The notes beneath the pieces are model-generated. The model had not been told where the DNA came from, did no database searches, and saw only the letters and a list, made by a program, of their open reading frames with translations. 64,000 nucleotides of DNA from Zantedeschia hybrid cultivar. Its lineage: Eukaryota > Streptophyta > Magnoliopsida > Alismatales > Araceae. Positions 20,567-34,850 of the stretch are shown here, one piece after another. Location: assembly GCA_030544215.1 (NCBI GenBank), contig JARZZO010000013.1, positions 21,876,729 to 21,940,728 on the forward strand, written 5' to 3'. Positions within the stretch are counted from its first letter, which is position 1. Each line of letters opens with the position of its first letter. Position numbers and translations under genes: made by a program.

Positions 20567-23500
20567 TGTAAGGTTCGGACGGGACCTCAAAGAACGTAGT
20601 GAAAATAGTAAACAAAAATCAAATCCCGCCATTCCTGATCCATTTCGATAAACAAAACTAAGAACACAGTGATCGAACATCACCTTGCGCGATTCTGCAA
20701 CCATTCGGTTCCGACGGAGCAACCCTGCTAGTTGCACAGGTGCACAGTTTCCATGTGATCCTCCTCTTGGTGCATTGTCCTCGCTCCCTTGCTCGGTTTG
20801 GTATGCGCAGCAATTTTCCTTCTCCGCAACCTGTGGCATGCGGATGTACGCCTCCAACAAGTTGGAGGCAGAAGCAGCAGCAGAGAACTGAAGAAGGGTG
20901 ACCTTTGTGCATCATCGGCCATAGAGAGAGAGGGGGGAGGCCAGAGAAGGGAGCTAGAGCTTGGCCCAGGATTCCTCTCTTGACATATATTTATATTAAT
21001 TTATGATGATTTTTTTACAAAAGTCCATAAATTAATATAAATCCTACTTATCAACCATAGACCGAGAATCTTTATGCATGCAACCCTCCAGAACCAAGTA
21101 CCAATCTGATTTTTGGCTCACTAAGCCTAGTAACTCCTTACTAGCCTAAATTAATTAATTTAATATCTCATATTAAATAATTAATTCATCAAATCAACAT
21201 TACTTATATTAATCAGTCGGGTGTCCGATCAAGTTGGGTACCAAGCAAAACCGCATGATCCTAGATAGTAATGGGGTCCACAACATGCTCTGTAACGACC
21301 CGCCACCCTATAATCGGGGATCCGATTACTAAATGGATACCGAATCATTAATTTAGAGCCAAACCAGGATCTTGATAAATCTGGGAAATAAATAATAAAC
21401 TAAGCTAAACATTCACATCGCATTGAATTAAAAAGGAAATGCAGGAATTAAAAATTATTACAATGCGACTCGACTCAACAAATAATTACATACTCCAACA
21501 GAAAGGAAATAATTAAGCATACAGGCTAGAAAATAAAATGACAACTACATCGGGGCATACTCCAGAACAACGGCTGTTGGCACGCGACCCAAAGCAACAC
21601 TCTCCTCGCTATGCCTACCTGGAACCCTCACCTGAAAACCGCAGGAGTGAGTCTTATTGAAAAGACTCAGTAGGGATCCTTCAATCCCCACCGCCCACTC
21701 ACCCACCCACAAGTGCAACAACATAAATATAGATAATTTAAGCAGCAGTAAACACAATTCCTAGATTCCGATATAAAATACATGCATATGAATTATAACA
21801 TGCACAATTCTAAAATCATTCTACCACGGAGCCCACAACCAGCGTCTCGGCAAAACACGCCAACCGAACGACCGAACGTGGGAAACACCGACCCGCTGAG
21901 ACCAAACAGCAACCCCTCGGATAGCGCGCTGGCTACTCTGGCCAGACAGGCTCCAGGTGGTTTTGCTTCCCCCAGCATGAGTGACACTCCGAATGTACCA
22001 CTCCCACACCGGTACTAGCTGTAACCTGGGGTACACCAGGCGACCCTCTCTCTAGGCGTCACCCCACCACTCCCACACCGGCACCGTGTCACTCCCACAT
22101 CGACACAGGGTGCCTAAGCGCTGACAACTGTCACTCTAGGCCCACGATCGCACAAAACACAACACGGTGCGATCCGATCACATAGAATCCATCATCATCA
22201 AGTACATTTCTAAGTATGCAATTAACTAAACTATCTAACAATGTAAACACGTGTTAATTGCAGAGATTAATGAAATTCTGGCTTGAATCGCGTTGCCCAA
22301 GGCCAACGTCATTCAACCTTCCTAAACTGGTTCATGTGAAATCTGACTTCAAAAGATGGTCTAAAACGCGTCGTCTATAGAGGTCGCCATTCAAAAGGTG
22401 TCGTTGTCCCTAGTCGCTTGATAACGATAGAAATAGAGACAGGCCTCGGGGTGATCTGACTTAAAACGCGTCGAGCATGGAAGTCGCCATTTTAAAGGCG
22501 TCGTTGTCCCTAGACGCTCATCAGTCTAAAAACAGAGTATGTTATTTGGGCTAAATCACGTCGCGGGTGGAAGCCGCCTTTCTAAAAGGTGTCGCTGTCC
22601 CCCGATGCCATTTAACCCTCACAGACAGGTTCTTCCTCCGCTATCTCCCAATTCACGGGGTGGGATTTCCTCCCCCAAATCGTGTAAAAACGCTAAAAAA
22701 GTGGAGAAAGAGGAAAAGAACCTAAATACCCATTAAAACATTCAAATTCTCATTACATGCAATTAGTGTTTTCACCCCAAGAAAACCTAAACATGCTCCA
22801 AAGCGGGAAAAACCTAGTTTTTAAACGAAATACAACGGGATTCTTCACCCTACGAGTTACTCGAACTCCTCCAAGCTCCAAGCCGCCAACCCGCCTCGTC
22901 ACACGCCGCCGCCGGTACCACCGTGGACACCGTTACTCCACCGGGACATCGGCCGCCGTCCGGAGAGAAATGCGCCGCGGAGGAAGTGGTGGTAGTAGTG
23001 GAGGAAGTTAGGAGATTACGGGAGTGGAGGGAGAGGAGGAATGGAGGGAGGAAAGCAAGGAGAGGGGGAAGGGATTCGCCAGAGGTCGGAGGGAAGAGAG
23101 GAGAGAGAAGAGAAAGGAGTGAATGAGGGGAAGGAGGGAGGGTTCGCGGGGTCAAACATAAGCTGGGGAAAACGCGTCATCCAAGCCCGACGTCATTCAG
23201 ATAACAAGACCGGGCCGTACTCTGACAAAGCAAGGGTCGTACTCTAAATGGCGTCGTCCATACAAGACGCCATTCAAACGATATGACCGGAGCCGTACTC
23301 TCGCGCCCCAAGGCCAGCCCACGTGGCACAGCCTAAAACACGTCCACATTGATGGGAAACTAAGTCTCAGCCCCACCAGGGCCCAAACTAAGGGATCCAA
23401 CCCCGAAACTGACCCGATAACCGGATCCGAAACCTCAATCCTTACATGCTCAAAGAATCTTTTCATCATCAGTTACCACGTGGCTATAATCTTTCATCCA

Positions 23501-24273
23501 TGTAATGCTCTCGAGTTGCCCAAGGGTATAGTCAACTGGCAAACCCTAATTGGTCAACTCACTTGAATTGGATGCTCCTATACAATATTAAAAAACTCAT
23601 TTTTTGATAAAGTGTTTGCCTTGGTTAGGGACTCGTGTACATCATTCTTAGAGCATTCTCTCTCTAAATACAGAGATCCTATGTTGAACACTCAATTACC
23701 TTCAAAGGTATTCCACTGAACCCGATCACTTGACTGATCAGGACCCCATGGTCAGAGATCCTTTAGCTAAAGTCAAAGTCCAGAAGTTCACTGACAAAGT
23801 GTCTTTAGTGTCTAAGGTTCGATGATCAACTATGCGCAACTATGATGATTGAATCAAGCTGGCTGACAATCAAGTACATTACCATCCAACGATTCAAGTC
23901 AAATCATTTTAGTGAATTCATTCACCAATGAGCACCTACAAGTCTGCCTTACTGTCTCCACACAAGTGACTATTAGACTACTCACCATCATCACATGAGT
24001 AGGAGTACCATGTACTAGTCTCACTGGACATTTGTGTCCTTCTCAAATATCCTCTAATTAGGAACAGTTAAGAATATGTGTTTATGAGTTATCAGTCTCA
24101 TTATTATGATCTCATAATCTGACATCTATTACACACATTCATGGACTTTATTATGAAACGGATATCAATAAACAATTTACACATAATGAATATATTGTCA
24201 ATTAAATAATAATTAACTGAACAAGTTTGTACATCATATCTAATTGGCTCATAGGCCATACATGATACTAACA
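20567..24273 (-). repeat. 5' LTR of copia I (interrupted by J)
   Basis: Pieces 20567-21290 and 23447-24273 make one LTR of about 1.55 kb, TGTTAGTATCATG...CCTTACA. The break falls where D reads CCACTCATGGAACC, and TGCTC is duplicated. Confidence 0.88.
21291..23446 (-). mobile_element. J: gypsy-type solo LTR
   Basis: 2156 bp with ends TGTAACGACCCGCC...CAATCCTTACA and TSD TGCTC (21286-21290, 23447-23451). No internal genes and no second LTR, so it is a solo LTR from recombination. The GGGTCGTTACA end on the minus strand is usual for plant gypsy LTRs of the Tekay/Del kind (inference). It carries six ACGCGTC...GACGYC dyads. Confidence 0.75.
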
Positions 24274-24299
24274 AAAGCTACACAAGGTACCAATCCCCT

Positions 24300-25860
24300 G
24301 TAGGTTTATACTACAACAAACACCCAGCAGCAGTTGGTCTTCCTTCCCTCAAACAGAGGCAAAGAAACTTGCCTCAGTAGGTCTTCTCTTCCCCTCATAG
24401 AAGAGGTATAACCATATTAAATCTAATAAGAGTTATACAATCAAATGCCTCTCAATAAGCTACAATGTGTACAAGAAGCACAAAAAAAAAATCAAGCCTA
24501 AGAAGGAAAGAAGTGATCTGCAGAGCCTTGATTGCTTGGTGAAGATGCCTCGAGAGCTTCAAGTAGCACGGCGAAAATGGACACAGTGGACCCGATGCTT
24601 AAAGTTGAAGCATTGTCCAGGCTCTCTAGGCTCTTCTCTTTTCTCTTAAATAGTTACAGGGAGTTTGGGTGCCAAGAGAATTATTTCTTTAATTTCGAAT
24701 CTACTTCGGCTATGTCGTTCTTCTTTCTTTAGGCCTTGTATTTATAGAGGATTTCAAAATTATCCATTAAGGCACAACTTCATTCCTTTGGCTTTGTGAG
24801 TTCTCTAACATTAACTTTGTGGAGTCTATCATCATCTGGATTGAGTTTTTCCTAGAGGGAGCTCGAACAAATATTTGTCTTGATCAACTGAAAGCTTCTA
24901 TTCTTTGTCTCCAACCTTTCCCAATTCGGCTGCACAAATCTCACCTAACCCTATACATATACTAAAATAGGAAAGTTTCCATTTGAAATTCCAACTAAAG
25001 GGTAGGTGAGCAGCAAAGAATTTGTTAAAGCAGATCAGACAACTAAAAGACAATATCTACAAATAGTAGGAAGAAGATAAACGTGTCACCTAGAGGATTT
25101 ATTAAAACAAGCCTAAGACATTGATTAGGTTCAAGAGAATCGATCAGAAGATTGATGAAAATAAGTCTATTTAATTGATTCAACATGCCTGGATGAACGA
25201 TACTCAATTGATTAAGATAGAACGAATAATCAAAGTGCGCACAGCTCATGATGAATAATTGAGAGAAATAATCAAAGAGATAGTCAGTAGAAATAATCAC
25301 AAAGTTGTCCTAATCAATTAGAAAGGAGGCATTTCGATTAATCAATTAACTTATTAGTTAGTTGATAACCGCCATTAAGAGAACTCATATAATCGATTAG
25401 ACGGTCCAAATAATTGATATAGCACACAAGTTAATCGATAGACTTAATCGATTATAAGGCGATATATCAATAAAACTAATCAACTAAATGGGCCTTGCGG
25501 CTGACTTAATCGATAGCATTATCGATTAGAGAGCTCGATAATACATATTTAATCAATATAAGAACCGATTAAGTGGCTTAAAGGCATAGATGACTTACTC
25601 ACTACATGATTGATTGAGTAGTGAGGGTTAATCAAAGCTCTAGGGAACTCTTTGATTGATAGAAGAGTGTTCACTCTAATGACTTCCTGAAATCGGCTAA
25701 GTTTAAGAACACAATGTTCTGGACTGAGTTATATAGTGATTCTGTCATAACATAATTGATTAATTCACTCATTCGACTTGAACAGAATATGATTTGATTG
25801 CCTCATTTTCATCATGTGTTATCACTAAAACATGGGGGTTTAAGCATAAGACGGAGGTTC
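24300..25860 (-). repeat. Old LTR-like repeat, copy 1
   Basis: About 1.5 kb that recurs as 28200-28801 plus 34024-34850. A TATA-like TCTATAAATACAAG on the minus strand (about 24736-24750) suggests a minus-strand LTR. The second half is rich in ATCGATTA words. No gene. Lineage uncertain (SIRE/Maximus-like LTR is a guess). Confidence 0.5.
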
Positions 25861-28199
25861 AACACCAAGAGATCAAGAGGACATGCAGGAAGGGTTGGAA
25901 GCAAGGGAGTTCATAGGGGAATCCTCAAGAACCAAAGGAGTTCGCGGAAGACTTGGAGGAACCATAGAAAAGAAGATAGGATTCATTTGGAAGGTTGGCA
26001 ATGATTACCTAAAGCATGAATAATTTGTATGTACGTGTTACTTTAGTTTTTAAAAGCTTTGAAAACTTAACAATTGATTAAGGAACCATAAAATCTTATG
26101 TTATGCTTGAAATCCCTTGAAACGGCTTTTTTCCGACCGAAAATGATTGACTGTTTTGAAGTGAACAATCAACTGATTCATCAGGGCATTGTAGACATGT
26201 TTTTCAATTCAAAATGATGTCAGACAACAAAACGTTAGTACGTACACCAAGTTTAGTCAATATTTGAATCAGTTCGCCAATTATTTCAATTATTATTGAA
26301 TTTCTGCCCTAAAACTTATACTTATGTGCTGAAAAATATATAACCAATTCCAAAAATTCTATAAAATTCACTATGTTGTTTACAGTACTTGATTAACCTA
26401 TTGGCATTGGTTTTGATAAAAATTAATAATAATAACCTATTTTGCCTTTAGGTGACTTAATTTCACTCAATTTGGTTTATTTTTGTTACTACATATATTT
26501 AGCATTATTTGATAATTAGAATTTCATAAATATGGAAAGATTATAATCACTATAAGATATGACCCATACCTATAAGATGTTTGTTTGGATAGTGCCACCA
26601 TAAGGGGAGTTTGGACTGACCCTATAAACGTCCGCGGGGTAGGTTAGGACCCGTGGGCAACGAATGGAATCTTGAAAACTAAGATTTTGTGTATACTTTT
26701 TAGATGAAACTTAGACTCTCTGGTTCTACGTAGTAACCAAGACCTTAGCACCATTTGCCTAGGTGCTCTGGTATTTGTGTAGGTGCTCCTTATATTATGG
26801 ATGCATATCCGATTTATACATGTGAAATATGATTTGTTTGGCACATGATAAGTAAGCTATGAACTTGTTTATACCTCTAACAGATCTGTTTGAAACCTGT
26901 TAAGAAACTATCATATGAATCTTTGATTAATTTGTAAGATTTAACTCTTTGAACCATACTTTAAGACACCATGTTTGTGGAAATTTGACTAGAAACCTAA
27001 AAGCTATCACTTTGCGCATATGAGAATGTAAAATTTGAATATGGTAATATGATTATATACTGCTACCCACGTCAATTCGCTATGTTATAAGTCTTCTTAT
27101 ATGTTGTAAGATATGTGATATGTTCGTACCATGACTAATGGATTTGATTAAATAGAATATTAATTTGATTAAAAATATGGTTATATGTTGTCCAATTTAC
27201 TCTTGATTAGTAGAAGATACTTTAATTATATATGCGATATGTGACCATGCTTTGTATCATCTATTTATTTGAGCTATATGTAGAACTTGGTTAATTCTTC
27301 ATGATACATAATTAGACATCATTTGAATTTGAAACTTTTATTATATGTTTAACATGTGGTAATTAATGATACCTACTGAGTACTTATTACCTAATAACCA
27401 TCTCAGACACGTCGGACGAAAGTAAACTTGAAGGTGGAATTGCTTGGAGTTTGGCAAAAGAGAATTAATAATGAGAAGTGTTGCATTGGATTTATCTTCA
27501 TATTTAAGTAGACAATGTAGTAGGGATTTGCAAGAGATTTTTTTTTTTTTTTTTTTGTGAGGTTGAGAATTTAGATACTAATTTATAGATATTTTTATTT
27601 GTGGAATTTGGTATTTAGCTATTTATTTGAATTATGTGATGCTAATGACATTTATTTAAATTACATTGTGGTTATTTATCTCTCATATTCGTTTGTTATG
27701 TAGGGATCATCCAAATGTTGCATAGTCGGAGTCTAAGGTTTAAAAGAACAAATGAATCTTAGAACATGACAATTTATCAAGTTGAAGCTTACATAAGCCT
27801 AAGACTACTTACGGGTAGAACACTTGGTGCACTATCATTTGCGTAAAAACTAGTAGTATTGGCGAACTGGGCACTTCATCAAAAAAAAGAAAAAAAAAAT
27901 AGTGAGGAAGGTTGCTAGTGAGTACACTATGAGCTAAACAAAGCAGGTAGTGTTGAGGTTTGAACAATTAATTAAAAACTAAGTGCAAATAATAGGAAAT
28001 AGATTCGACAAACACGAGAAGGGATGAGATATAATGAGGCAATCATACAAAGAACATACAATAATTTTATACTTGTCCAGTCTGTAAACTTATATCTAGT
28101 CCTTAAACAACACTCTCGAGAGTTCCACTAGAACACAAGTCTGCACAGGATACCAGACCTCTTGCAGGTCATCCAAACATCCAACTACAAACAACAATT
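25861..28199. other. AT-rich repeat debris
   Basis: No gene supported. 26590-26800 (GTGCCACCATAAGGGGAGTT; TTGCCTAGGTGCTCTGGTAT) is related to 31030-31200 in K. 27555-27720 (GAGAATTTAGATACTAA...) is related to 33825-33960. It is therefore a relict of the same LTR family as K. A T17 run lies near 27540. Confidence 0.5.
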
Positions 28200-28801
28200 A
28201 GTAGAAATACCTAGCTTTGGCTGAACTTCGCTTTTCCCTCAAGAAAGAGGCACACACTCTACCGCAACAGGTCTTCCCTTCTCTACAAAGAAGAGGCACT
28301 AACAAATATCTATTTGTTCAAGGTTACATAATTGTTGGTGAAGAGGCATGAGAACTTCAAATGCAACACAACGGATGGGAGGACACAGTAGGCTCTCTAT
28401 GCTAGGAATGAAGTGGATTCTTGGGATTTTTTCTCTTTTCTCGCCTACTTGAAGGGAGTTTGGGTACAGAGAGATTGCTTGTGTGATTGGAGTTCTTATG
28501 TTCAAAAGTTGTCTTCTCCTCTAGCCGAAGGCTTCAACTTATAGATAAATTTAAATAGCTCTCTTAGGCACAATTTCCATCCATTATTTCTACAAAGCTC
28601 TCTTGCGTCTAACATTGACTCAGTTGAGTCTAACGTTAACTAGATTGAGTCTAGGAGACAGAGTATGTGCATAGAGATTTATCTTCATCCGCTAGAAACT
28701 TTTATCCTTTATCTCTAAGCCTTCTCAATTTTGTCGTATAAATCACACCTAATCCATGTTGCATTACCTAGAAAAGAAAGTACTATTTGATTCTCCAATC
28801 A
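28200..28801 (-). repeat. Old LTR-like repeat, copy 2, first part
   Basis: Related to 24300-24985 (shared GGGAGTTTGGGT, AAGCTTCT/AAACTTTT and TCACACCTAATCC-type segments). It is cut at 28801 by K and continues at 34024. Confidence 0.55.
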
Positions 28802-31250
28802 TGTTATGCCCTGCACCTTTACAATTTGTTAATAAATATAATTAATTTAAATTAAACTAAATTAACTAATTATAAGAACCTATTAGTGAGTTTAACTAAC
28901 TTTCTATTAATAAATTTAATTAATTTAACTTAGACCAATTAACTAATTATGAGAGCCTATTAGTGAGTTTATCTGATTTAATTTAGTCCAATTAATTCAA
29001 TTATGAATATCTATTAGCTCATTTAAGTAAATTAAAATAGCTCATTAACTTAGTTGAAATTATGGGTTCGAATGCATTAAACAGTAACTTAATAAAATGA
29101 TGATAACTTTCTGTATAAAACTCATATTGAAGCATGGTTTGTTTGATTAGAAAGATGACAAAAATATCTATAACTTTATAGAATATCATTTTTTACTAAT
29201 TCAGACTTTTTAAGACTTAAAAAGATCAATGATCAGTTATGTAAAAGCTTGCCCGTGGAAAACAACTCTTATTAGGACTAGAATTCAAATAATTAGGAAA
29301 CAATTGAAGTATAATCAAAGTAACCATGACTTGGAAAGTTTCGAAAGAGATTTTTGAGTTGGATTATAAGTACAACACAATAAATCTAATCCAACTCAAA
29401 AATCTAAGTATGTTTAGGATTCTAATTCATGGGTGAAAAGTCATAACTAGAATCCTAGTCGAATTAGGATTCTACACAGATTTATTTGACGCAGTACTAG
29501 TATTTTACACATAACATCATGTATAAAATTATAAATTATATGAGACAAGTTCCATTGGAAATCTAGCTCAAAATTCTATAACTTTTATGAAGATCATATT
29601 TTCAAAATAAGTTGTTTATTGGTTCGAATTTAAATATATTTGTATGGAACAAAATCTGCTAGAAATCTGGGTGAGTCTATTTCGAATTGGAAGCTTATCT
29701 ATAAAAAAAAGTTCTATCTTAAGACAATTCTGACCAGGAAAGGGTTGGGGGAGTTTGATAAGGATTAGAAGATGAAAATTTATTATTTATAACCACCCAA
29801 ATTTGTGCACACCATACCCTAACCACATCTTTGCTTGAAAAGGATAGTTTTATGTTGTTCTTGAGAAAAAGAGAGAGGGAAGGCTACTAGGCTGCAAGGG
29901 GGTGGTTTTTCAACATGCGAAGGCTCTTTTGAGATCTTAGATGGTATGAGGAAGAACTTATAAGAGTTGGATTCGTAAGACTTACTTGGAAGAACTCTAA
30001 GAACCACTAAGAGTCAATCTTTTTTCAAGAGGTAGGCGGATAATTCTAAGCATAATCTATCTTTTACTAAAAACTATATTATTTTTAAAATTTTTAAAAA
30101 CTAATCAATGAGTAGGAAGCTTGATCTATATGTCTACTTCATGATTATTAATTTTCATATTTTTCTGAGCTTATTTACTATTTATTCTATGATTATTATC
30201 TCAGCACATGCAATCTGTCCATTCAGTTTGTTTTGTTTTCAACTATGATCACCTGAATTACAAATGTTTGTTCTCCTTTGTCTAACATCCTATGACTGAA
30301 AATTTTGACATAAATCTATTTTATATGTTCATGTCCAATAAATTTCATAATTTTATGAGTTTTTTAATTCTATAATTATCTTGTCGGACTAAACAATCTG
30401 TCTAGACAGTTTTAAAATCCAACTTGTGCTCTTCTATCTCACTCGATTTATGTCCAAATCATGTCAAATTTTGTGGATACCTTTGTTACATTATTCTTGA
30501 CATCTATGTAAAGTTTGATATTTTTCTATCACATTTAATAGTTATTTTATCCTTTCTTTTATGTTACTGAAATTCTATTAAAGTTAACTTTACATAATTG
30601 AAGCGGGAGTCCAAAATCATATCACATTAACTCAGAAAATCATGAAACTTTTCCAAAACTTTTAATATGATGTTGTGATACTATTCACCATATTTGATTT
30701 TTAAATCTTTTTTATATTTATCTTAATTATTCTTGCTAATTTCTGTCATAAAATTTGATATCCATACTGAAAAATTATCAGATCAATTCTGAAATTTTCA
30801 TAAAATTACTCATATATTCAAAAATATACTTTGACCTTGTTTAACCAGGTTTAACGTGATTTTAAATCCTAGATCATAATACACTTTATTATAACAATAT
30901 ATACAACTCTTTGTGAATAAAGAATGTCAAATATGTTTGACTCAGTTTGACCATTAAACTAAACTCCAGTAGATTTACATTTCTGATCTCTTTAAGATAT
31001 ATATGTGATATAAATATATAAAATATATGTACATGGATGGTGCCACCATAGGAGAGTTTTGGACAGATCCTATGAACATCTGCAGGGTAGGTCAAAACCC
31101 ACGGATAATGGGTATATGGATGAGATATATGCAGTTCTGCGCAGTAGCTAAGACCTTTGTGCTAATTGCCTAGGTGCATTGGTATTTGTGTAAGTTGCCC
31201 CTGTGAGTGCTTAGAATGTACGTGTGATTATCATGAAATATCTAGGTTAT

Positions 31251-32510
31251 TTAGTGTAAAAGAAACCTATTAAAACAGAAACTAAGTGCAGTGACCGCCA
31301 GAAACTTTTAACTAAAAAGTTCCAAAAGAAGGTTTTGATCGCCTACCTGTTTGAATGCGGAAGACTCTGAACTCTTGGTTCCCCTTCCTCAGCCGGCTGA
31401 AGAAAGAGAGCCCTTCTTTACTTTTTGTTCTTGCTGTTGAATTTGAGGTAGAGGATCGTCCAGAAATCATTTTGACTTATGCTTGATTTGCTTCCCCTTT
31501 TGATTCTCTTTGCAAGAAAGATGGAATAGAAACGAAGAAACTGATGAGAACTTTAAGCAAAAGCAGTATCTATTCTAATCATGATGTTAATCATGCAATT
31601 TAAACAGCAAACTTACTTGTTTTAATGGCTTTTGAAACCCCTTAATCAAGTAGGTTTTGAAAGAATGCTAGTGTTGTGTGTGTTTGCATGAAGTGATAAG
31701 ATAATTGAAGAACTAAATGAAATTGCAGATGCAGAAATGAAAGACTTATGCCCAATGGTTGAATCCTTGAGTTGGATGAAGAATCTTGAAAGGACGCCGA
31801 CTTCTGGAAACAGCAGCGCTTCAGCGTTCCGACGTTGTCGCTTCGATCTTCAATTCGCTATCGCTTCGATCACCAAATTTTAATAATGTTCCACCTCTCT
31901 TTTTTTTTACCCATTGAATATGTAAGGTATTTATAAACTTCTTCTGCGTTCGTGATTGACATAGAAAAACACCGAATTTATCCATCTTAACCGACAGATA
32001 AATACTGATTAATTCATCTTTATCTGTAATTATCTAAAATACGTCATCCATGACAGACGCCTTTCAGATTAATTAAGATAAGGATAAATATCTGAGAAAA
32101 CTTATCTTTATCTTTATCAGGTAAAACGCGTCCACATATGTAGACGTCTTTTACACTAATTAAGATAAGGATAAACATCCGAAAGAGAAGTTAAAATAGC
32201 TTAGGAAACCTAAAACGCGTCAGAACTAGAAAACGTCTTTTAGTTAATTAATCAACTGATTAAAATTCAAAATTTAAACGTTAAAATAAGAATAAACTCT
32301 AAATGGCGTCCATATAGGTAGACGTCTTTTAGACTTCTTTATATTTTAACTGAAATTTGAGCTAAAATCAATTTAATTGATTAACTTAAACATGTCTGTT
32401 TGACACGACACTCAAAAAGATCAATAAAAATTAATCAATGATTAAATATTAGACTATTCTGAGGCATTATTATATGATATGAAATTTACTCAAAATGACG
32501 TCAAAATTAG
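31251..32510. repeat. Insertion within K carrying ACGCGTC dyads
   Basis: Breaks the similarity of K to 26590-26870. It holds four AAAACGCGTC...GACGTCTTTT dyads at 32037, 32123, 32212 and 32301. GTTAT at 31246-31250 and 32971-32975 may be its TSD together with the next feature. Borders uncertain. Confidence 0.4.
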
Positions 32511-32970
32511 TGTGTCTACAGCTCCTTATGTTATTAGTGGAGACACCGAATAGCAGAAGGCCAGACATCGAGCACGTGCTACGCAGACGTCTTTGTGGCT
32601 TGGCGACGAGCTCCTTATCTAGGATCGAGTCTAGTTATGCATTTTATTTTAGTCTAGCCTTAAGGGCTATTTCTATCATTTCCTGCCCCTAGGACATGTT
32701 TGGTATTTCTTTTTTAATAAGGTCATTCTTGTCTTGACCAAGAGATGCCCTTCCCTATATAAAGGGGTCATCTCTTCCCTTGTAGGCATGCTAGAATGAA
32801 TGAAAGCTTTGTGTTATTGTGTTCTCCCTCTCCTTACAGTGTGAGATAAGAGCTCGTCCCTCCACGGAGGTCGCCTGAGAGAGGTTCCGGCGAGAGGCCG
32901 TGGGCGTGAGGCCCGTGTTCGTATCGTCTCTCGCGCCTTCAACCCACCGTCTTGCCGACGTTCCGCGTCA
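32511..32970 (+). repeat. Probable copia-type LTR with TATA box
   Basis: 460 bp, TGTGTCTACAG...TTCCGCGTCA. A promoter-like CCTATATAAAGGGG near 32755 is followed by GAATGAATGAAAGC, typical of LTR U3/R. It is flanked by ATTAG at 32506-32510, with another ATTAG at 32977-32981. Borders and partner unclear. Confidence 0.45.
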
Positions 32971-34023
32971 GTTATGATTAGATGCATGTCCTAGATATTT
33001 AAAATGAAAATATGATAATTAATATATGATTTGATATATTCATTAGATTTGACTTATGATATGAAATTTGATTTGATCTCATATACTCATGCTATCTAAA
33101 TCACTTATTCGATCAGTTGTGCTCTTACTATCTATGTCATCTTTTGATTAGTTTATTGATCATCCTTCATTCTCTTAACTTGATAATCATGTTCTACTCT
33201 AATTAGTCTTTCATTCATAATCTTATAACTATGTGATGATCTATGACATGTGAACTATGAATCATAAAATATAATTAAATTAATAAATTACTAGTTATGT
33301 AAGATTTGATATGTGCTATGTAAACCTCATATAGATTAGAGGTTATTTGTTCGATAAGTGCATTGGTTAGAGAACTAAGATATAAAATATTAAAATTTGA
33401 TCTTTGAATATCCTGATTTGACCATATGATCATATTATTTCAGATATGATTGTTTGAATTAGAAAATATTTGTATGATAATATTTGACAAATATGACATG
33501 CTTCCTATCATTTTCTTGTTGGACTATATGTAGAATTTGATTCGATCATCATGCTTAGTATAATTGTATAATTTGGTTTTTAAAGTTACTATATGTTAAA
33601 TCATGTGGATGGTTTGAAGCTTACTAAGTGATGGACTCATAAATCCGACTAAACATTTTTCAGGAGAAATCAATTCTATATCTGCCTAGATGGGGAGTCA
33701 AGACTATTGGCTTATCAGAAGAGCTTTTAGTTATTTTAGTTAATTAGGAATTTGCTTTCCAAATCAATATATTGATGTAATAGGGACTTCTAAAAAATTG
33801 ATATAGTTTTGTTTATTTAGTGAGATTGAGAATTTAGATACTAAAAATGCTATATTTATAAACTTTGGTGTTTGACTATTTATTTGGACTATGTGATAGT
33901 AATAACATTTATTTAAATTATTTCGTGGATTGCTTATCTCTTATATCAATTTGTTAAGCCCATATTATGTACTCAAAGTCCGATGTGAGTTGGTGTACTG
34001 AACCAAATTTTGGAGGTATAACA

Positions 34024-34850
34024 AATCAGAGGGTAGGTGAGTAACAGAGAATCTACAAAAGTAAATTAGATAGACAAGAGACAGGATCAGCAGAGCGCTA
34101 AGAAGAAGATAAACAATGTTCGCTCAAATGATCAGATAAGTGAGATTGTATAATCGATCAAGTCCAAGTTAATTGCACATAAGATTGATTACTGAAGAAA
34201 AAATAATCACTTAATCGATTTAGGCAAGCACAATTAGTCAGAGCACCAAACAAATGAGTTAGAGAGAAATAATTGATACAAAGTACTTAAGTTAATAAGT
34301 TACAGACCTAGTTAATCGATTTAATGAGTACGGGCGCTAGTTAGTCAACAACTTTGTAATTAATAAATACCGAGTGGAGAAATGACAGTCAATACAAATA
34401 ATTGATTAATTGATTCAGTTAGTTAATAACACACAAAAGTTAATTGATAGACTTAATCAATATGCGCTAAACTTATCGATAGTCTGATCGACTAAGCTGG
34501 AAGGTAGACTTAATCGACAGTGATATAGATTAAATGACTCAAGGATTAACGGATAGAAGGATCGATTAAGTGACTCTCGAGGGGCCATTGGCCTATTCAC
34601 TATATAGTCGATTAAGTGTTAGACTTAATTGATGTTCTAAGGAGTTTAATTGATTAAAATAAGAGTGTGAACTTTGTAACTCCAAAAATCTACTGTCCCA
34701 AATCATTATGAATTTATATTGAACTATATAGTAAATCCGCTTAGGGAAATCGATTAATTTTATCAATTAAGCTGCTTAGCTAGAAATTAATTGCCTTATT
34801 TTCATTGTTTGTAATGACCAAAACATAGGGATTTAAATAGAAGGGACCCA
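34024..34850 (-). repeat. Old LTR-like repeat, copy 2, second part
   Basis: Related to 24990-25850 (GGGTAGGTGAG start; GACTTAATCGAT; AAAACATAGGGATTTAA end). It contains many ATCGATTA words. No gene. Confidence 0.55.

Larger units (their letters stand above)
18601..24273 (-). mobile_element. I: Ty1/copia element, 5' LTR and leader, minus strand
   Basis: A copia 5' LTR (20567-24273, split by solo LTR J), primer site (20550-20565) and leader (18601-20549). It is then interrupted by H; the remaining gag-pol must lie upstream of the window. LTR segments match those of A, C, D and E. Confidence 0.85.
28802..34023. mobile_element. K: LTR-type insertion with TSD AATCA
   Basis: Ends TGTTATGCCC...GGTATAACA, flanked by AATCA at 28797-28801 and 34024-34028; the two halves of the older repeat rejoin across it. 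5.2 kb, AT-rich, without recognisable coding. Its interior carries secondary insertions around 31250-32970. It may be a long gypsy solo LTR enlarged by insertion. Confidence 0.6.

Noticed and set aside
22757..23247. Gly/Arg-rich ORFs near 23 kb as a gene
   Set aside because: Inside solo LTR J, flanked by its TSD; purine-rich low complexity.
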